Of a stretch of 64,000 nucleotides of DNA, positions 1-11,211 are shown piece by piece (position 1 is the stretch's first letter; each line of letters starts with the position of its first letter). The notes under the pieces were generated by a model. That model did not search any database and was not told where the DNA came from. It saw nothing but the letters and a program-made list of their open reading frames with translations. The stretch is from Colius striatus (Eukaryota > Chordata > Aves > Coliiformes > Coliidae), in assembly GCF_028858725.1 (NCBI RefSeq), contig NC_084768.1, forward strand, positions 1,099,853 through 1,163,852, given 5' to 3'. Position numbers and translations under genes: made by a program.

Positions 1-240
1 AACAAAAGTTTGGGGAAGCAAAAGCTTGGGGAAGCAAAGTTGAGGGAAGCAAAAGCTTGGGGAAGCAAAGCAAAGGTTGGGGAAGGAAAGCAATGCTTGG
101 GAAAGCAAAGCAAAATTTGGGGGAGGAAAGCAAAGGAAAGCAAGTGGATGAAAGAATAAAAAGAATATGGCAGAGAAGTAAATCAAAGCAAAGCAAAGCA
201 AGGAAAAGCAAAGGAAAGGCAAAGGGAAGGAGCAAATAGA
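1..240. repeat. AG-rich degenerate tandem repeat
   Basis: Loose units of about 20 bp built on 'gcttggggaagcaaagcaaa' repeat from the left edge to about base 240 and fade into general purine-rich sequence up to about 400. The short reading frames here are repeat translations with Lys/Ser/Gly bias and are not treated as genes. The array may extend beyond the left edge. Confidence 0.8.
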
Positions 241-928
241 GAGAAAAGAGAAAAGAAATGGGAAGAAAACAATCCCCAGTGATGAAGGAAGTAAGGAAAA
301 CACCAAGCAGTAGTAAAGGGAACGAAACAGGCACAGAAAGAGCAATGAAAACTCCATGGGTGTTTGGGAACTGAGGAAAAAAAGTGATGGAACGGGGAAA
401 GAGACGAAAATGGATGAAACGCTTTCTGCCTCACACGCTCACGGCACTGCAGACACACAGCCTGGCTGAACTCAGCATTCAAGGCAGCTCTTCAAGGCAC
501 AGAAATCATGCATTATTAGATAAAACCCATTTTACTCTTTCCTTGAGCTTATGCCAGGGAACAAACAGCAAGTGCTGTTCTCCTCAACTCCCCAGGGGAA
601 CCCACAGCCCAGCCCAAACTCGTGACGTGGCTGGACTGCTCCCCTGGGCAGCCGTGCAGCTTGTGTCCACACTGAGCAGCAGCAGCAGAATGAACCAGAG
701 CTCGAGGAACACCACAGGGCAAGTGTCACCCAGACACTTGCAGTTTTAGGACTAAGCCAAAACAGGGCAACGAGAGAAGATTTAAGAAATGTGAAGAAAA
801 TGGCCATGTAAGATTTGTCCAAGTCACTCTCCCTCATCTTGAGCTCTGCAATTGAGAGAAACAAAGCCAAGCAAAATCCCCCACACAGCGCCACTCAATG
901 CACTGACCACAGGATTGGCCTTTCTCAC

Positions 929-1200
929 CCGCTCTTCCTGAGAGGTGTTTTTGCCCAGGTTATTGAAGGCATTTGCCACTTGGGCCAGATCACCTGATGG
1001 TAACAGCAGGAGGTTGATCATTATGGCAAAGTCACTGACAAACCTCTTAAACTCCTGGAACCTTTTGGCTTGCAGACTTCTTTCACAATGGCCTCTGCCT
1101 TCTCCCCCAGGCTATTGTTTGCTTGCATCTCTTCCAGAAGAGTCTCTCGTGCTTCCCTCAGCATCCACAGCTCCCTCCCAATGGTGTCAACGTGATCTTG
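929..1200 (-). pseudogene. Shroom-type ASD2 exon, frameshifted
   Basis: On the minus strand an acceptor (tttcttttccacag) precedes base 1200 and a donor (CGG|gtgaga) follows base 929. The first reading frame encodes [19 protein letters not shown], then an acidic stretch ending in CKP. This matches the start of the ASD2 domain of Shroom family proteins, which binds Rho kinase and drives apical constriction. Near base 1050 the frame shifts by one. The next frame continues the domain with [20 protein letters not shown] and FNNLGKNTSQEER, where Shrooms have a Leu-rich stretch followed by AxVENxLxxL. No PDZ, ASD1 or C-terminal ASD2 exon is visible nearby. The frameshift suggests a pseudogene copy, or else a sequencing error in a live paralogue. 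The family call rests on recalled motifs, not an alignment. Confidence 0.65.
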
Positions 1201-2719
1201 CTGTGGAAAAGAAAGAGGATGAGAATTGATCAGCCCTGCTACAGCGTTTTGCACCACTTCTGAAAGTCATGACAAGAAATCTAGCTATTTAGTGCCCTGA
1301 AACTCCCACGGGGCTTTGACAGTGAGTGCATTACAAGTACAGCTATGTCTAAGGCCGATGTCTCTGCATTCAAACGTAGCTCTGTGATGCCAACCTTGAG
1401 AGCTGTGTTAAAGCAGTTTACCTTTGTGGCAAAAGACAAAGGGCTCCCACTGCTCAGCAAAGCTTTCCTGCCTCTTCTTTGAGCAGCTCCAAAGCCTGCT
1501 GTGGGACAGCCTCCAGTACAGTGCATCCTTTCTCTCCAAGGGCCAGGTCCGTGACACCTTCCTGAGGACTGACACTTAGGAAGCTGAACTAGGAAACCAA
1601 TGCTGTCTTCTTCACGTGACACAGCTGAAGCCAGGGCACTGCATAGCTTGTCCTTACTCTGCATAACGTTAGCATCTCTGCAACAGCAATCCTCCCACTC
1701 TCAGAAAATCTGAGCATTAACACTGCCTGGCCACGTTTCTGTCAGGAAATCATAATCCCCGTGGCACAGGAGAGGCAACAGAATCCACTGCTGCACGGCA
1801 CAAAGCAGCCCCATGGGAAGCTGTGCAAAGTGGCTCTGCCAAGGGACCAAACAAGCAGCCAGGTGAACAGACCACCTCCTCTGCAGCGTGTCAGGGATTC
1901 TCTAGCAGAATCCCCCATGAGCTGGCACCACGTGCCCTGGCCTAGAAAACACACCTCAGGTGCATCACCAGCAGAACCAGAGCGAGAGCCCAGATCTCCT
2001 CCCTCAGGACCCCTCTGTGCTCTGGCCACCTCCCTGCACGTGGGCACGAGCTCTTGTTTCTGATGTGCCCATCAGCTTTCACTTGTGCACAAGGGCTGAA
2101 AGTCAGTTCAGCTAGCTGTCTACCCTAACAAGAGACGAGTCACACCCTACAAATGCCTCGTTCATTACATGTAGATGCCTATGTGTTGTTCAGCTGATTT
2201 CAGGTAAGAAAACTTCCCAAAGCCTTCTCTAAACAGACACCTCTTAGTGCAGTTTCCACATGAAAACTGCATCCTCTAAAACAGCCCTCATCTCACAGTG
2301 CCCCTCTGTGGGGTGGTTTTGGGAAACATTCTTCATGCCATTCTTTAGGACTCTGCTCTTTAAATGCAAATCTGATTACAAGCCTTCATGATGACTGGGA
2401 AATACACTGACAGCAGCTGCTGCTCTCCAACACCACTGAAGAGTCACTGACAGCTTCTTTTGGGAACAAAATACCCAAACCCTACAAAAACCCTACAAAA
2501 AGTCTTCACAGAGAGCAGCTACACACTAAACATTTAGCAGCCTTTCTGACAGCACAAGTTCAACACATGAATTATCAGGATTGGTTTTTCTCCCTGTGTT
2601 ACAGTCAATATCTAAGGAGCCAGAAGAGCTCCAGGCTGCATCTTGGGACTGTCAGATGAATCATTTATCGCTGTGAATCCTGTGTCAGTAAACAAGAAAA
2701 CAACCAAACCTCATCTGGG
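1201..2719. other. No gene recognised
   Basis: Unique-looking sequence upstream (in minus-strand sense) of the Shroom-type exon. Several open stretches exist on the minus strand, for example 1281-1664, but none shows a recognisable domain or convincing paired splice sites. Confidence 0.5.
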
Positions 2720-3225
2720 CTCCCCAGCGGCAGAGGGACAGGGAACTGCTGGAGAGAGGCCAGTGCAGGGCCACCAAGATGCTGAGGGGACTGGAGCATC
2801 TTCCTTCTGAGGAAAGGCTGCGGGACCTGGGGCTGTTCAGTCTGGAGAAGAGAAGGCTGAGGGGGAATCTCATTCATAGTTACAAATATCTGAATGGTGG
2901 GTGTCAGGAGGTTTGGGCAGCACTTGTTTCTGTTGTATCCAGCAACAGGACAAGGGGTGATGGGATGAAGCTGGAACACAACAAGTTCCATTCAAACACA
3001 GGGAAAACTGTTTCACAGTGTTTCAGTGAGGGAGCCCTGGCCCAGGCTGCCCAGGGAGGGTGTGGAGGCTCCTTCCTTGGAGGGCTTCAAGACCCACCTG
3101 GACACATTCCTGTGTGACCTGATCGAGGTGGGAGCTGCTTCTGTAGTGGGGTTGGGCTGGATGAGCTCTAAAGGTCCCTTCCAACCCCACCATGCTGTGA
3201 CCCTGTGATTCTATGACTTTCCCAG
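2720..3225 (+). mobile_element. CR1 LINE 3' end fragment
   Basis: The segment runs through typical CR1 3' sequence: a 'gggctgttcagtctggagaagagaagg' region, then 'gccctggcccaggctgcccag', then 'aaaggtcccttccaacccc', and ends in 'ctgtgattctatgac'. This is the sense orientation of a 5'-truncated CR1. No intact reverse transcriptase frame is present. Confidence 0.92.
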
Positions 3226-4424
3226 TATTTCTGGCTGCTCTGACTGGCCACACAGAAAGCAGCTCAGCACAGAGCTGCTCAGGTGGTTCACTGCTTGGCA
3301 AGCTCTGTGTCAATTCCTCTGCTTTCAGCTCACCACCCCGTTTCACATGAAGTTGAGGCCTAAACTCAGAGTGAACTTGGTGTTCCTCCATTATTTTTTA
3401 CACCATTCAGGAGCTGCTGAGCCTCACTACAAAAAGCACTCTGTAACATCTGTCTGGGTTTTAGCGTTGTGGTGAAGCTGCGCTAAACTCAGCCCATGAG
3501 ACACACACATTCCACTCCTGCTCGCTGCGGGTACCGGGCTCGTTTCACAAGTTCATGGCAAAGAAAACATAATGCACTGGAAAGAGAAGAAAACAGCAAA
3601 GTGACCCAAGTGATGGCTCCCTGTGAAATGCCTGAACTTGTTTCAAAGGGGAAAAACATTCACCAGACGTTTCTAATGTGCAGAGCAGAGAATGACAAGT
3701 GTGACAGTCCTTCTGCAGTGGGATGCAGTTCAGCTCTCTGGTAACAGAACGGGCTGATTTCCAGGAATCAAGGAGCAGGTTCTGGGCGTGAGTCTCCTTG
3801 AACAGAACTGCAGCCAGAAAGTGTGCCAGGGAGTGCTCAGGTTCCTACTGATCCCCTGTTCAGCTATTGCCAGGTATTGCTGGGCCAAGTTCTAGAGCCT
3901 GGCTGTTGTAGAAAGGTGCCTTGAGCCCCTTCCCAAGAGTTGGACGTGTTTTCTGACAAGATGCAAGGTAAAAGCCCACTGCCCTGAGCGCTGGCATCCT
4001 ACAGTCTGTGGGGCTGCAGGGACAGAAGCAAGCAGCAACATGTGTGTGCCAATGGCACGTACCTCCAGAGAAGATGACGCAGGAGCTCTGCTGAAAGCTC
4101 TTCATGAAATACTTGTCCTGTTTCCATGATCAGGGGTGTGTACTGGAGCTGGGGCAGTGGAGGGAGGAGCCTCTGAAGGGTAAACAGGATTTTGCTGTTC
4201 ACAAACATCTGAGGCTGTTTTCAGTGTGCTGTTTAGTATGGCTGCAGGTGTGGATTATTGCCTTCTTCTCTCTCTCTGTACACTCAGACACACACAGTGA
4301 ACAGCCAAAAGATTTTATACCAGTCTTAGAACAATGCAGGGAAAAACTACCATCTGGCCTGAGCTGGAGTGGGATGTCTGCAGACAACAAATGATTTATG
4401 AAGGACGTTCAGAATTAGCTTGTG
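3226..4424. other. No gene recognised
   Basis: Intergenic or intronic sequence between two CR1 fragments. No exon with recognisable homology was seen on either strand. Confidence 0.5.
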
Positions 4425-4770
4425 GACCAGAGCTGAGTCCAATGATCTCCTTGGTTCTGCTAGTCACACTCCTTCTGACACAAGCCAGGATGCCGTTGTC
4501 CTTCTTGGCCACTTGGCCATGCTGCTGGCTCATGTGCAGCTGCTGTTGATCAAGCTCCCCAGGCCCTTTCTCTCCAGCAGCTTTCCAGCCCCTCTACCCC
4601 AGCCTGGAGCACTGTCTGGGGGTGTTGTGGCTGATGTGCAGGACCCAGCCCTGAGCCTTGTTGAACCTCATCCCATTGCACTTAGCCCATGGCTCCAGCC
4701 TGGCCAGGGCCCACTGAAGCTGCTTCCTGCCCTCACACAGATCTACACACCCACCCAGCTTGCTCAGGTA
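4425..4770 (-). mobile_element. CR1 LINE fragment (internal 3' region)
   Basis: The plus strand reads the complement of a CR1 segment lying upstream of the usual tail, including 'ccttgttgaacctcatcccattg' and 'cccatggctccagcctg'. It abuts a second CR1 tail starting near 4771, so these are either two nested insertions or one rearranged copy. Confidence 0.8.
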
Positions 4771-4965
4771 GGATCATAGAATCACAGCATGCTGGGGGTT
4801 GGAAGGGACCTTTAGAGACCATCCGGCCCAATCCCTTGCAGAAGCAGCTCCCACCTAGATCAGGGCACACAGGAACGTGTCCAGGCTGGTCTTGAAGAGC
4901 TCCAGGGAAGGAGCCTCCACACTCTCCCTGGGCAGCCTGGGCCAGATCCTGAAAGGATCGTCCTA
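4771..4965 (-). mobile_element. CR1 LINE 3' tail
   Basis: Begins 'atcatagaatcacagcatg' and continues 'ggttggaagggacctttagag' to the 'tccctgggcagcctgggcca' block, which is the reverse complement of a CR1 3' end. Confidence 0.92.
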
Positions 4966-6214
4966 CTCACTGAGGGTGCACTCGAGAGTCAGGAACAAAA
5001 GCCTCCACAGAGTGAAGGGATGTGTGTCCCTGTAATAGCTGTCAATCCTAAAATCAACCCAGAGACAGATACATGGGCACATCCCACTAAACACTGATAT
5101 GAAGGACTGGTCACTCAGAGCAGCTGCATTTAAAGACCTTGAGTGTTAACAGCCACCTGGAAAGGGAGGCAGTGCTGGGAAACAGAGGTGTGAGCTGAAT
5201 GGGCTAGATTGCCTGCAAGGAGCTGTCAGCTTCTCTGGCAACAGATCATGGCCAGTTCAGCCTCACCCCACTGAGCCTTGCTTGGGGAGATGTAAATGAA
5301 CATTTCCTTCCCTTCCAGCTGTTTGCAAACAGACTTTCCTCACAAGCCCCTTCCACCCAAGCCACGGTGCTACTTTGCTCAGGAACTTGTTGGCCTCTAA
5401 AGAGCCAGCAGGAACATTTGTCTGATGACACGTTGGGCACTAATGTTCCTCAGACTCCAGCAGTGCTCTTCTCATGCCTGTGAAGAGTTAGAACCACCAA
5501 AATAGCTTTGAGCCCAACTGAGGAAAGGTTTAGGGTTCTAATCAATTCCAAAAGCCTGTCTCTGATTAAGGGGTGAGTTTGGCCTTGAGCTGAGAGCGTG
5601 AAGCTAGAAATGTCCAATCGCCTCAAACGTTCCCTTGTCTGCAGCCAATGACTCCACAGCTTTGCTCTGTCCCTCCTGGACCATTTGCAGATGTCAGTGG
5701 GCTGTGTCCTCAGGTTTTGACTCGCCTTCTTTCCACTCTCTAGTAGAGTGAGAAGTCACCAAGCTCAAGGTTCATCCTCAAAGCCACCAGTAGGTTTGAG
5801 CTCGGCAGGTTTTAACCTGCTCTCCTGTGGAGAAGAATGTGGATGAAATGCCTGACTGTCTGTCTGTGGCAGAGCACAGCAAGCGACCAGAGCTGGCTGA
5901 ACAGTCTCGTGGGAAGAAAAGGCCTGTGAGCAGTCTAAATGCCTTCAGTATCTACCCTGGAATTCACCTGCACAACTCTGCACTCTCCTGAGACTCCTTC
6001 TGCCTGTAGACATCCTCTAAGTAGATACATTAAAAGCCAACAGAGAGCTCGCTCCCTCTCTTTTCTCTTTTGCATGAGAAGAGCCCTTTCCTACTCCAAG
6101 TGTACTTCAGTTTTCAATACAACAGGTAAGAAAGTTCTTTTGTCATCTCCTCTTTCAGCTTTCACAAGGTGAGACGTGATGTTTGGAGTTAACAAACATG
6201 GCTGTAACACTTAC
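4966..6214. other. No gene recognised
   Basis: This is where the exon after the RING exon of the RBBP6-like locus would be expected on the minus strand (the second half of the RING, with its CPxC pair). I searched by eye for it and did not find it. Confidence 0.45.
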
Positions 6215-6387
6215 AGTAGTCGCAGTAACTGTTTCTACAGCAGGGAATAACAGCTGCGTCCCTGATTAACTCTTTACAGAGGGGACATAAGAGCTGCTCG
6301 GGAATCAGAACAGCTGAGGAGGAGGAGGATGATGGCTCCTGTGGCAAGAAGGGAGGTTTTTCATCCTTTTTTGAAGCAAAAGCTGCC
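6215..6387 (-). pseudogene. RBBP6-like RING/U-box exon
   Basis: RBBP6 is a nuclear E3 ubiquitin ligase with an N-terminal DWNN ubiquitin-like domain, a zinc knuckle and a RING/U-box. This minus-strand exon has an acceptor (ccactgttcctccag) before 6387 and a donor (GACTACT|gtaagt) after 6215. It encodes KKDEKPPFLPQEPSSSSSS followed by EQLLCPLCKELIRDAAVIPCC and NSYCDYC. These match the RBBP6 segment KKEKPPFLPEEPSSSS...LLCLICKDIMTDAVVIPCC...NSYCDEC. The metal-binding Cys of the first half RING (CPLC, PCC, YCDYC) are kept. The exon is fully open with good splice sites. I annotate it as part of a degenerate locus because other exons are broken and the second half of the RING is not found. A live truncated paralogue cannot be excluded. 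Confidence 0.82.
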
Positions 6388-7105
6388 CTGGAGGAACAGT
6401 GGGGAAAGAAAAACGAAAACATTAAAGATGGGGAAAGGAAAACTCATCCTCTCAGACTAGTAAAATCCTTTCTTGACAGCTAGAAATCCACGGCATGAAT
6501 CCCACCTCTGCTCTGGCAGGGGGTCAGTGCAGAATGCAGGCTCATGAGAAGTTCAGTCTCCAAGTAATTGCATTTTAGAAAAGGAAGAAACAGCTGCTGC
6601 AAAAGGAGGCCTGTGACAGAAACCCACAAGGGCTCCCGTCCCTTTTTCACACAGCCACTCTTGTCAGCACACAGCAGTATCTCTGCAGATCAGAGCAACA
6701 GCACAACTTCAGCCTGTTTCACACCTGGGATCTGATCAAAGGCAGAGCGGGAGGAAATCTCCAGCCAACAGCCAGCGGTTACATTTGGCCAGAGGCCTTT
6801 GAAACATCAACCAGAGGCAAAAGGAGCTTTCCAAGACAAGGACTCCCCAGTAAACAGCACTGAACTCTTTGGCAGAAATGCAGACTCCTGGCACACCACC
6901 AGATGAAGCAACTTCCAGGGCAGGAACGGTAGGAGAGCACCGTTTTCATATTCGAAAGGAGGGCAGATTGGAAGGGGAAGATCCAGTGACACTGCTGCCT
7001 CCCTCCCAAGGACAGATGCTGGCCAGCCTGGCTGCTCTGCCTCACACACGCACACACGGCTCCTCTCGCTCACTTTTGGGCCAGTGCAATCGATGCCACA
7101 CTTAC

Positions 7106-7192
7106 GCATTAGTGGCTGTGATGGCGTATTTCCCATCTCTTGTCAGCATCGCGCCCTCCGTTTTGGGATCACACAGCTCCACCATGAAACTC
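7106..7192 (-). pseudogene. RBBP6-like exon (linker before RING)
   Basis: Minus-strand exon of 87 bp between an acceptor (agtgctcacag) and a donor (AATGC|gtaagt). It encodes SFMVELCDPKTEGAMLTRDG then KYAITATNA, matching the RBBP6 stretch SFMMEVKDPNMKGAMLTNTG-KYAIPTIDA that directly precedes the RING exon. Its position, about 0.7 kb upstream of the RING exon on the same strand, agrees with RBBP6 exon order. No stop is present in the exon. Confidence 0.85.
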
Positions 7193-7429
7193 CTGTGAGC
7201 ACTCTTGGGCACTCAAACCCCTTGCTTCTGCTGATGCATTATACCTAAAGACCTGTGCAACTAATCCACTTTCCCTCCAAGTGGACTGAAGCTACGTGCA
7301 GAAAATAATCACACTGTCCAGTCTCTGTCAGATGATTTTTGGGCTCCAGACCATCTGAAGGAGAAGCCGTTCAAAGCACATGCCACTGAGATGTAGGCAA
7401 GCGTCGCTCTTTCCATTTTGCAGCATGAC

Positions 7430-7520
7430 AAGGACCCACAACTTCAGAGTCAGGGCAGGTGGTTTTGCTTGCTGCAATTTGGCTTCAGACACAGAAGCAT
7501 TCAAAGAGATGCAGCTTCTC
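7430..7520 (-). pseudogene. Possible RBBP6-like exon (pre-zinc-knuckle)
   Basis: A minus-strand open segment encodes SLNASVSEAKLQQAKPPAL, which loosely resembles the RBBP6 stretch LAEANASEEDKIKAMMSQS and lies in the right order between the 45-bp exons and the 87-bp exon. The following zinc knuckle (CxxCxxxGHxxxxC) could not be found, so it is lost, too degraded, or this segment is coincidental. Confidence 0.3.
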
Positions 7521-7986
7521 ACAGGTCAGAGTAAGGAGTAGTTTGGAGCTGCTTTACCTCCTGGTCCCATCTGTTTCAGAATGATTCACATTGTCTCCAA
7601 AGCCTCAGGGTGCACATCCCTTGGAGAGCTTTTACCCAAGTCCAGAGCTGACAGACAACTACATTCTTTTTAACAACTGGGTCAGCTTCCAGGGCCAAAT
7701 TAACAAACCCTCTGAGCAGCAGGAAGCAGCTTCTGAAGTGCTGCTGCTTTGTGCCCAGCAGCTGCGGAACACGGCAGTGTCACGTGGAGCCTGAGAAGGT
7801 CCTCGCCTGCTGTCTGCCCAAACTCTGGCAACCACAGGGTAAAGAAAGCACTTGAGCTATTACGACTGAGGCTAAGGTTTTGCTCACATGACAAGAGTTA
7901 TCCTGCCCTGGGTCACAGTATGAGATGTAAAAATACGAGGCAAACACTTTTTCTTTGCAGTATGTGACAGGAATATCGAGATCTAC

Positions 7987-8031
7987 CTTAACCAGCTGCT
8001 CCAGAGGAAGCCGTGGAGAAGCATCAGTCAC
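7987..8031 (-). pseudogene. RBBP6-like 45-bp exon, copy A
   Basis: Minus-strand exon with acceptor (gaggcccgtcag) before 8031 and donor (GTTAAG|gtagat) after 7987. It encodes VTDASPRLPLEQLVK, matching RBBP6 AIDDSSASISLAQLTK. A second copy of this exon lies about 300 bp upstream at 8295-8339, so the exon and its flanks were tandemly duplicated. Confidence 0.72.
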
Positions 8032-8294
8032 CTGACGGGCCTCAGCAGTCTGTTCATAAGGAAAGAAACGTTACCTTGAGGCTGACAAGGGGATCCCTTC
8101 TGCCTGTCTTTCCAAACTGGGAACTGCCCTTTGCAGGATGGGACCAAACTTTCACACACAGTAAAGTTATAAAAGCACTTGAAATTAGTACACACGACAG
8201 CTCTGTTCACAGGACAACAATGATCCAGCTCTAGATTTTAAAATAGGAAGCAAACACTTCTTTTTCAGTATTTGACAAGAAAATCTATTTCTAT

Positions 8295-8339
8295 CTCCAT
8301 AAGCTGCTCCACAGAAAGAGACACGGAAGAGTCATCAGT
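8295..8339 (-). pseudogene. RBBP6-like 45-bp exon, copy B with lost donor
   Basis: Minus-strand sequence encoding TDDSSVSLSVEQLME, even closer to RBBP6 (DDSSASISLAQLTK) than copy A. The acceptor is good (ttgttttggaacag) and the length is again 45 bp, but the donor dinucleotide is AT (GAG|atagaa) where copy A has GT. Unspliced reading meets a TGA shortly after. This copy is probably skipped or dead. Confidence 0.7.
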
Positions 8340-9265
8340 CTGTTCCAAAACAAGCAAACACATACTCCAGTTTTACAATGCAAAGGTGGCAATAGGGAAC
8401 CTCTGCTGCAGGCTGAAAGCCGACACTGGCCTCTGAGTGTCTCTGGAAGAGCCATTTCCCACCCCAAGTCAGTTGCATTTGTCACAAGCCAAGTGCAAAC
8501 TTACGAGAGCTTCAGAGGGCTGATGTGGTTCATGACAAGAAGCTAAAATAACCAAACCTGCCTGAGACTGACTCATTGCTCCAGACTATCTCACACAGGG
8601 ACCCTTGTCAAATGCTCACCACAGCTTCAAAGCCAAAGGGGTAAGGAAGCTGCAGTGTTTCACTGGGGAGACCGAGAGAGGACTTGGAAAGAGCGATGCA
8701 GGGCTTCCGCCCTCCCTGGGGCTCCCCAAAAGGGAATGAATGGGTTTGCTTTGTCTGTCTTTTCAAGTTCCTTCAGTTGCTCCACACTAACCCTGAGCCT
8801 CCAAGACTTTTCCTGCTTGGTATTTTTTTGAGATGGCTGTGAGAGCTGATGGGAAGATGCTCCTTAACAGGGAAGGCACAGATGCCAGGGAACACAACAG
8901 GCTAGAAGAATGTTCACCTTACTGATGAACGTGGCATTTGTGCCTTTACACCTGCTCATAAACAAAGAGAAAAAGAACTGTTTCCAAGAAATAAAAGCCA
9001 TCTGAATTAGATCAATACTAGCAGTGGTTCTGCAGTGGTTTGGAGTTACTTTTTCAAAAGCCATTGGGCAGAAAAACCCAAAACTGTTTAAAACAAAACA
9101 AAAAGCTACCTGATACAGTGTGAAAACGGCAAAAGCTACACACCAAACAATGTGAACTGCAAGAAACAGCAAGCACACAACAACCTGTACAAACACCCCT
9201 CCTGCCGGCCACAGAGAGATGTAGAACACAGCAGCAGGTTCAGCTGTGCAAACCCGGAACCGACA

Positions 9266-9445
9266 CAGCCCCAAAGCCAGCACAGCCCAGCTGTGCAACA
9301 CCAGGTCCCACAGCCCCAAAGCCAGCACAGCCCAGCTGTGCAACACCAGGTCCCACAGCCCCAAAGCCAGCACAGCCCAGCTGTGCAACACCAGGTCCCA
9401 CAGCCCCAAAGCCAGCACAGCCCAGCTGTGCAACACCAGGTCCCA
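9266..9445. repeat. 45-bp tandem repeat, four perfect or near-perfect copies
   Basis: A unit starting 'cagccccaaagccagcacag' recurs at 9266, 9311, 9356 and 9401. The period is divisible by three and leaves all frames open, which explains the repetitive reading frames on both strands. It lies only in copy 1 of the duplicated block, as an expansion of a single 'cagccc..agc' motif. It shows near-perfect copies and no spacers, so it is not a CRISPR array. Confidence 0.95.
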
Positions 9446-9707
9446 CAGGAAACCTTCTGGCAACTTCAAAGGAAACACAGCGCACCGCTGGGCACACACA
9501 CACACATCAGAGGCTCACCCTACAGCCGTGCAAGTGATGGCAACAGGCAGTTTGGGCTCTGCTGAGCCAAACACACTGTGCTTACAGCAGAGACTGTGTT
9601 TTAATGGAAAATACACCAAGTCAATCTTTGGACCATTAATACAAGGCTGGAGTGCTTAGAATTCAGTGCCATGTGCAGAAAAGGTAGGAGATTGTGATTT
9701 TCCTTAC

Positions 9708-9744
9708 CACTTCTGCTGTTCTGCTCACTGGCTCAGTTGGATTT
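9708..9744 (-). pseudogene. RBBP6-like 37-bp exon, copy 1
   Basis: Minus-strand exon between an acceptor (ctttcttcttctag) and a donor (GAAGTG|gtaagg). One base completes the previous codon and twelve codons follow, encoding NPTEPVSRTAEV. This matches the RBBP6 stretch RTEPAMATTKA that precedes IDDSS. The identically sized and phased exon at 11596-11632 is its duplicate. Confidence 0.75.
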
Positions 9745-10499
9745 CTAGAAGAAGAAAGAAAAGGGATCAGAACTTAAAACAAAGCACTTGCCCCCAGCAC
9801 AAAGCAGGGAAAACAGAGTCTCCAGCCTGAACATCAAAGCCTTGTGTTCTGAGAGCCCAGTGAGTGTGGAAATGCATCTGTGCACATCAACTGCTCTCTC
9901 TCGCTGCATTCACTGCAGCTAAAACCCCCCAAAGCCCCATTTCTGCTTTGTCAGCCACTGCTCTGAGACTGACAGGTCGAGAGCAGAACAGTGCAAGAGC
10001 AACTCCGCAGGTATTTTGTCTCTGCTGCCTGAGGATCACAAGGGTGAAGGCTGTGCTGCACTTCTGTGCTCTTAAGCAATCAGCCACAACACAGGAAGAC
10101 AACTTTAGGCGATCTGTATATCCCTGGTACTGCCAACGGGAACCAGAGACGGGACTTGACTTTCTGAGCAAGAGCAGGGGTCGACTGGACACTGGGAAGT
10201 GTGAGTTACTTGAGGGGAAAAATCAGTGAGTGAGATTCCACTCGCTGACTGATCGGTGTCTGCGTGCTGCTGGCCACGAGTGACACGCTGCAACTCATCA
10301 GGCTGCTGTCCTGAGAACCAACACGAACAAGCCCAAGGGCATCAGCTGAAAGGTTCCCATTGCTGTGCTTTGAACCCTTCGTCTCAGCAGGCCTATAAAT
10401 GTAACTCTGCTTTGGGTCAGATACATTAAAATCTACCCCATGGTAACAAAAGCCAGGAGCAGCTGCAACCAGAAAGGTACCATCTGAATGCCTCTGCTC

Positions 10500-11210
10500 T
10501 TTAGAGGGACCAGGACAGGCTGGAGCAATGGGCCCAGGGGCTGAAAATGCTGCCCAAAGGGAAAGGCCCTGGGGGGGTTATTTGACAGCCCTCTCAGTGT
10601 GCCCAGGTGGCCAATGGCTTCCTGGCTTGGACCAGCCATCGTGGTCAGCAGCACCAGGGCAGGAAGGCCGCATCTCCAATACTGTGCCCAGTTCTGGGCC
10701 CCTCACTACAAGAAGGACATCGAGGTGCTGGAGTGTGTCCAGAGATGGACAACAAAGCTGCTGAAGGGTCTGGACAACAAGTCTGATGGGGACAGACTGA
10801 TGGAGCTGGGCATGTTCAGCCTAGAGAAGAGGAGGCTGAGAGGAGACATGAGCACTCACTCTGTACAACTGCCTGGAGGGGAGCTGTAGTGAGGTAGGAG
10901 TTGGTCTCTTCTCTCTAGGAATAAATGACAGGACATGAGGAAATACGTTCAAAATTCTCCCAGGGTAAGTTTAGATTGGCCATTAAGGAAGAACTTTTTT
11001 CCCTGAGAGGGTTATTAAGCATTGGAACGGGCTGCCCAGGGAGCTGGTGGAGTCCCATCCCTGGAGACGTTCAAAAGACACACAGAGGAGGTGCTGAGGG
11101 ACAGGGGGTAGTTTAGTGATGAGCCTGGCAGTGTGAGGTGAGGGGTGTGACTCAATCATCTTCAAGGTCTTTTCTGAGCACAACAATTCTCTGATTCTCT
11201 GATTCTAAAT
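10500..11210 (+). mobile_element. CR1 LINE 3' end fragment between duplicated blocks
   Basis: Sense-orientation CR1 sequence: 'ccaggacaggctggagcaatgggccc', 'tgtgcccagttctgggcccctca', 'gaggaggctgagaggagac', 'attaagcattggaacgggctgcccaggga', ending in 'ctctgattctctgattct'. It is a diverged subfamily that sits precisely at the junction of the two RBBP6-like blocks. Confidence 0.92.
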
Positions 11211-11211
11211 G

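Larger units (their letters stand above)
9168..10490. repeat. Duplicated block, copy 1 (with an RBBP6-like exon)
   Basis: This block aligns by eye with 11212-12470 in the same order and orientation. Shared landmarks are 'cacaacctg..caaac', 'gccgtgcaagtgatggca', 'attaatacaaggctg', 'tggctcagttgga' and 'cagcaggcctataaa' against 'cagcaggcctaaaag'. Divergence is clearly visible, so the duplication is old. A CR1 lies exactly between the two copies. Confidence 0.82.

Noticed and set aside
9266-9445. Possible CRISPR array
   Set aside because: Units are contiguous without unique spacers and the window is vertebrate.
8864-9505. 213-codon minus-strand frame with 15-residue repeats
   Set aside because: The repeats come from the 45-bp tandem array; other parts cover a duplicated non-coding block and there is no domain.
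10500-11210. Possible coding frames inside CR1 sequence
   Set aside because: They are frames of CR1 3' untranslated sequence; no reverse transcriptase motif remains in any CR1 copy here.
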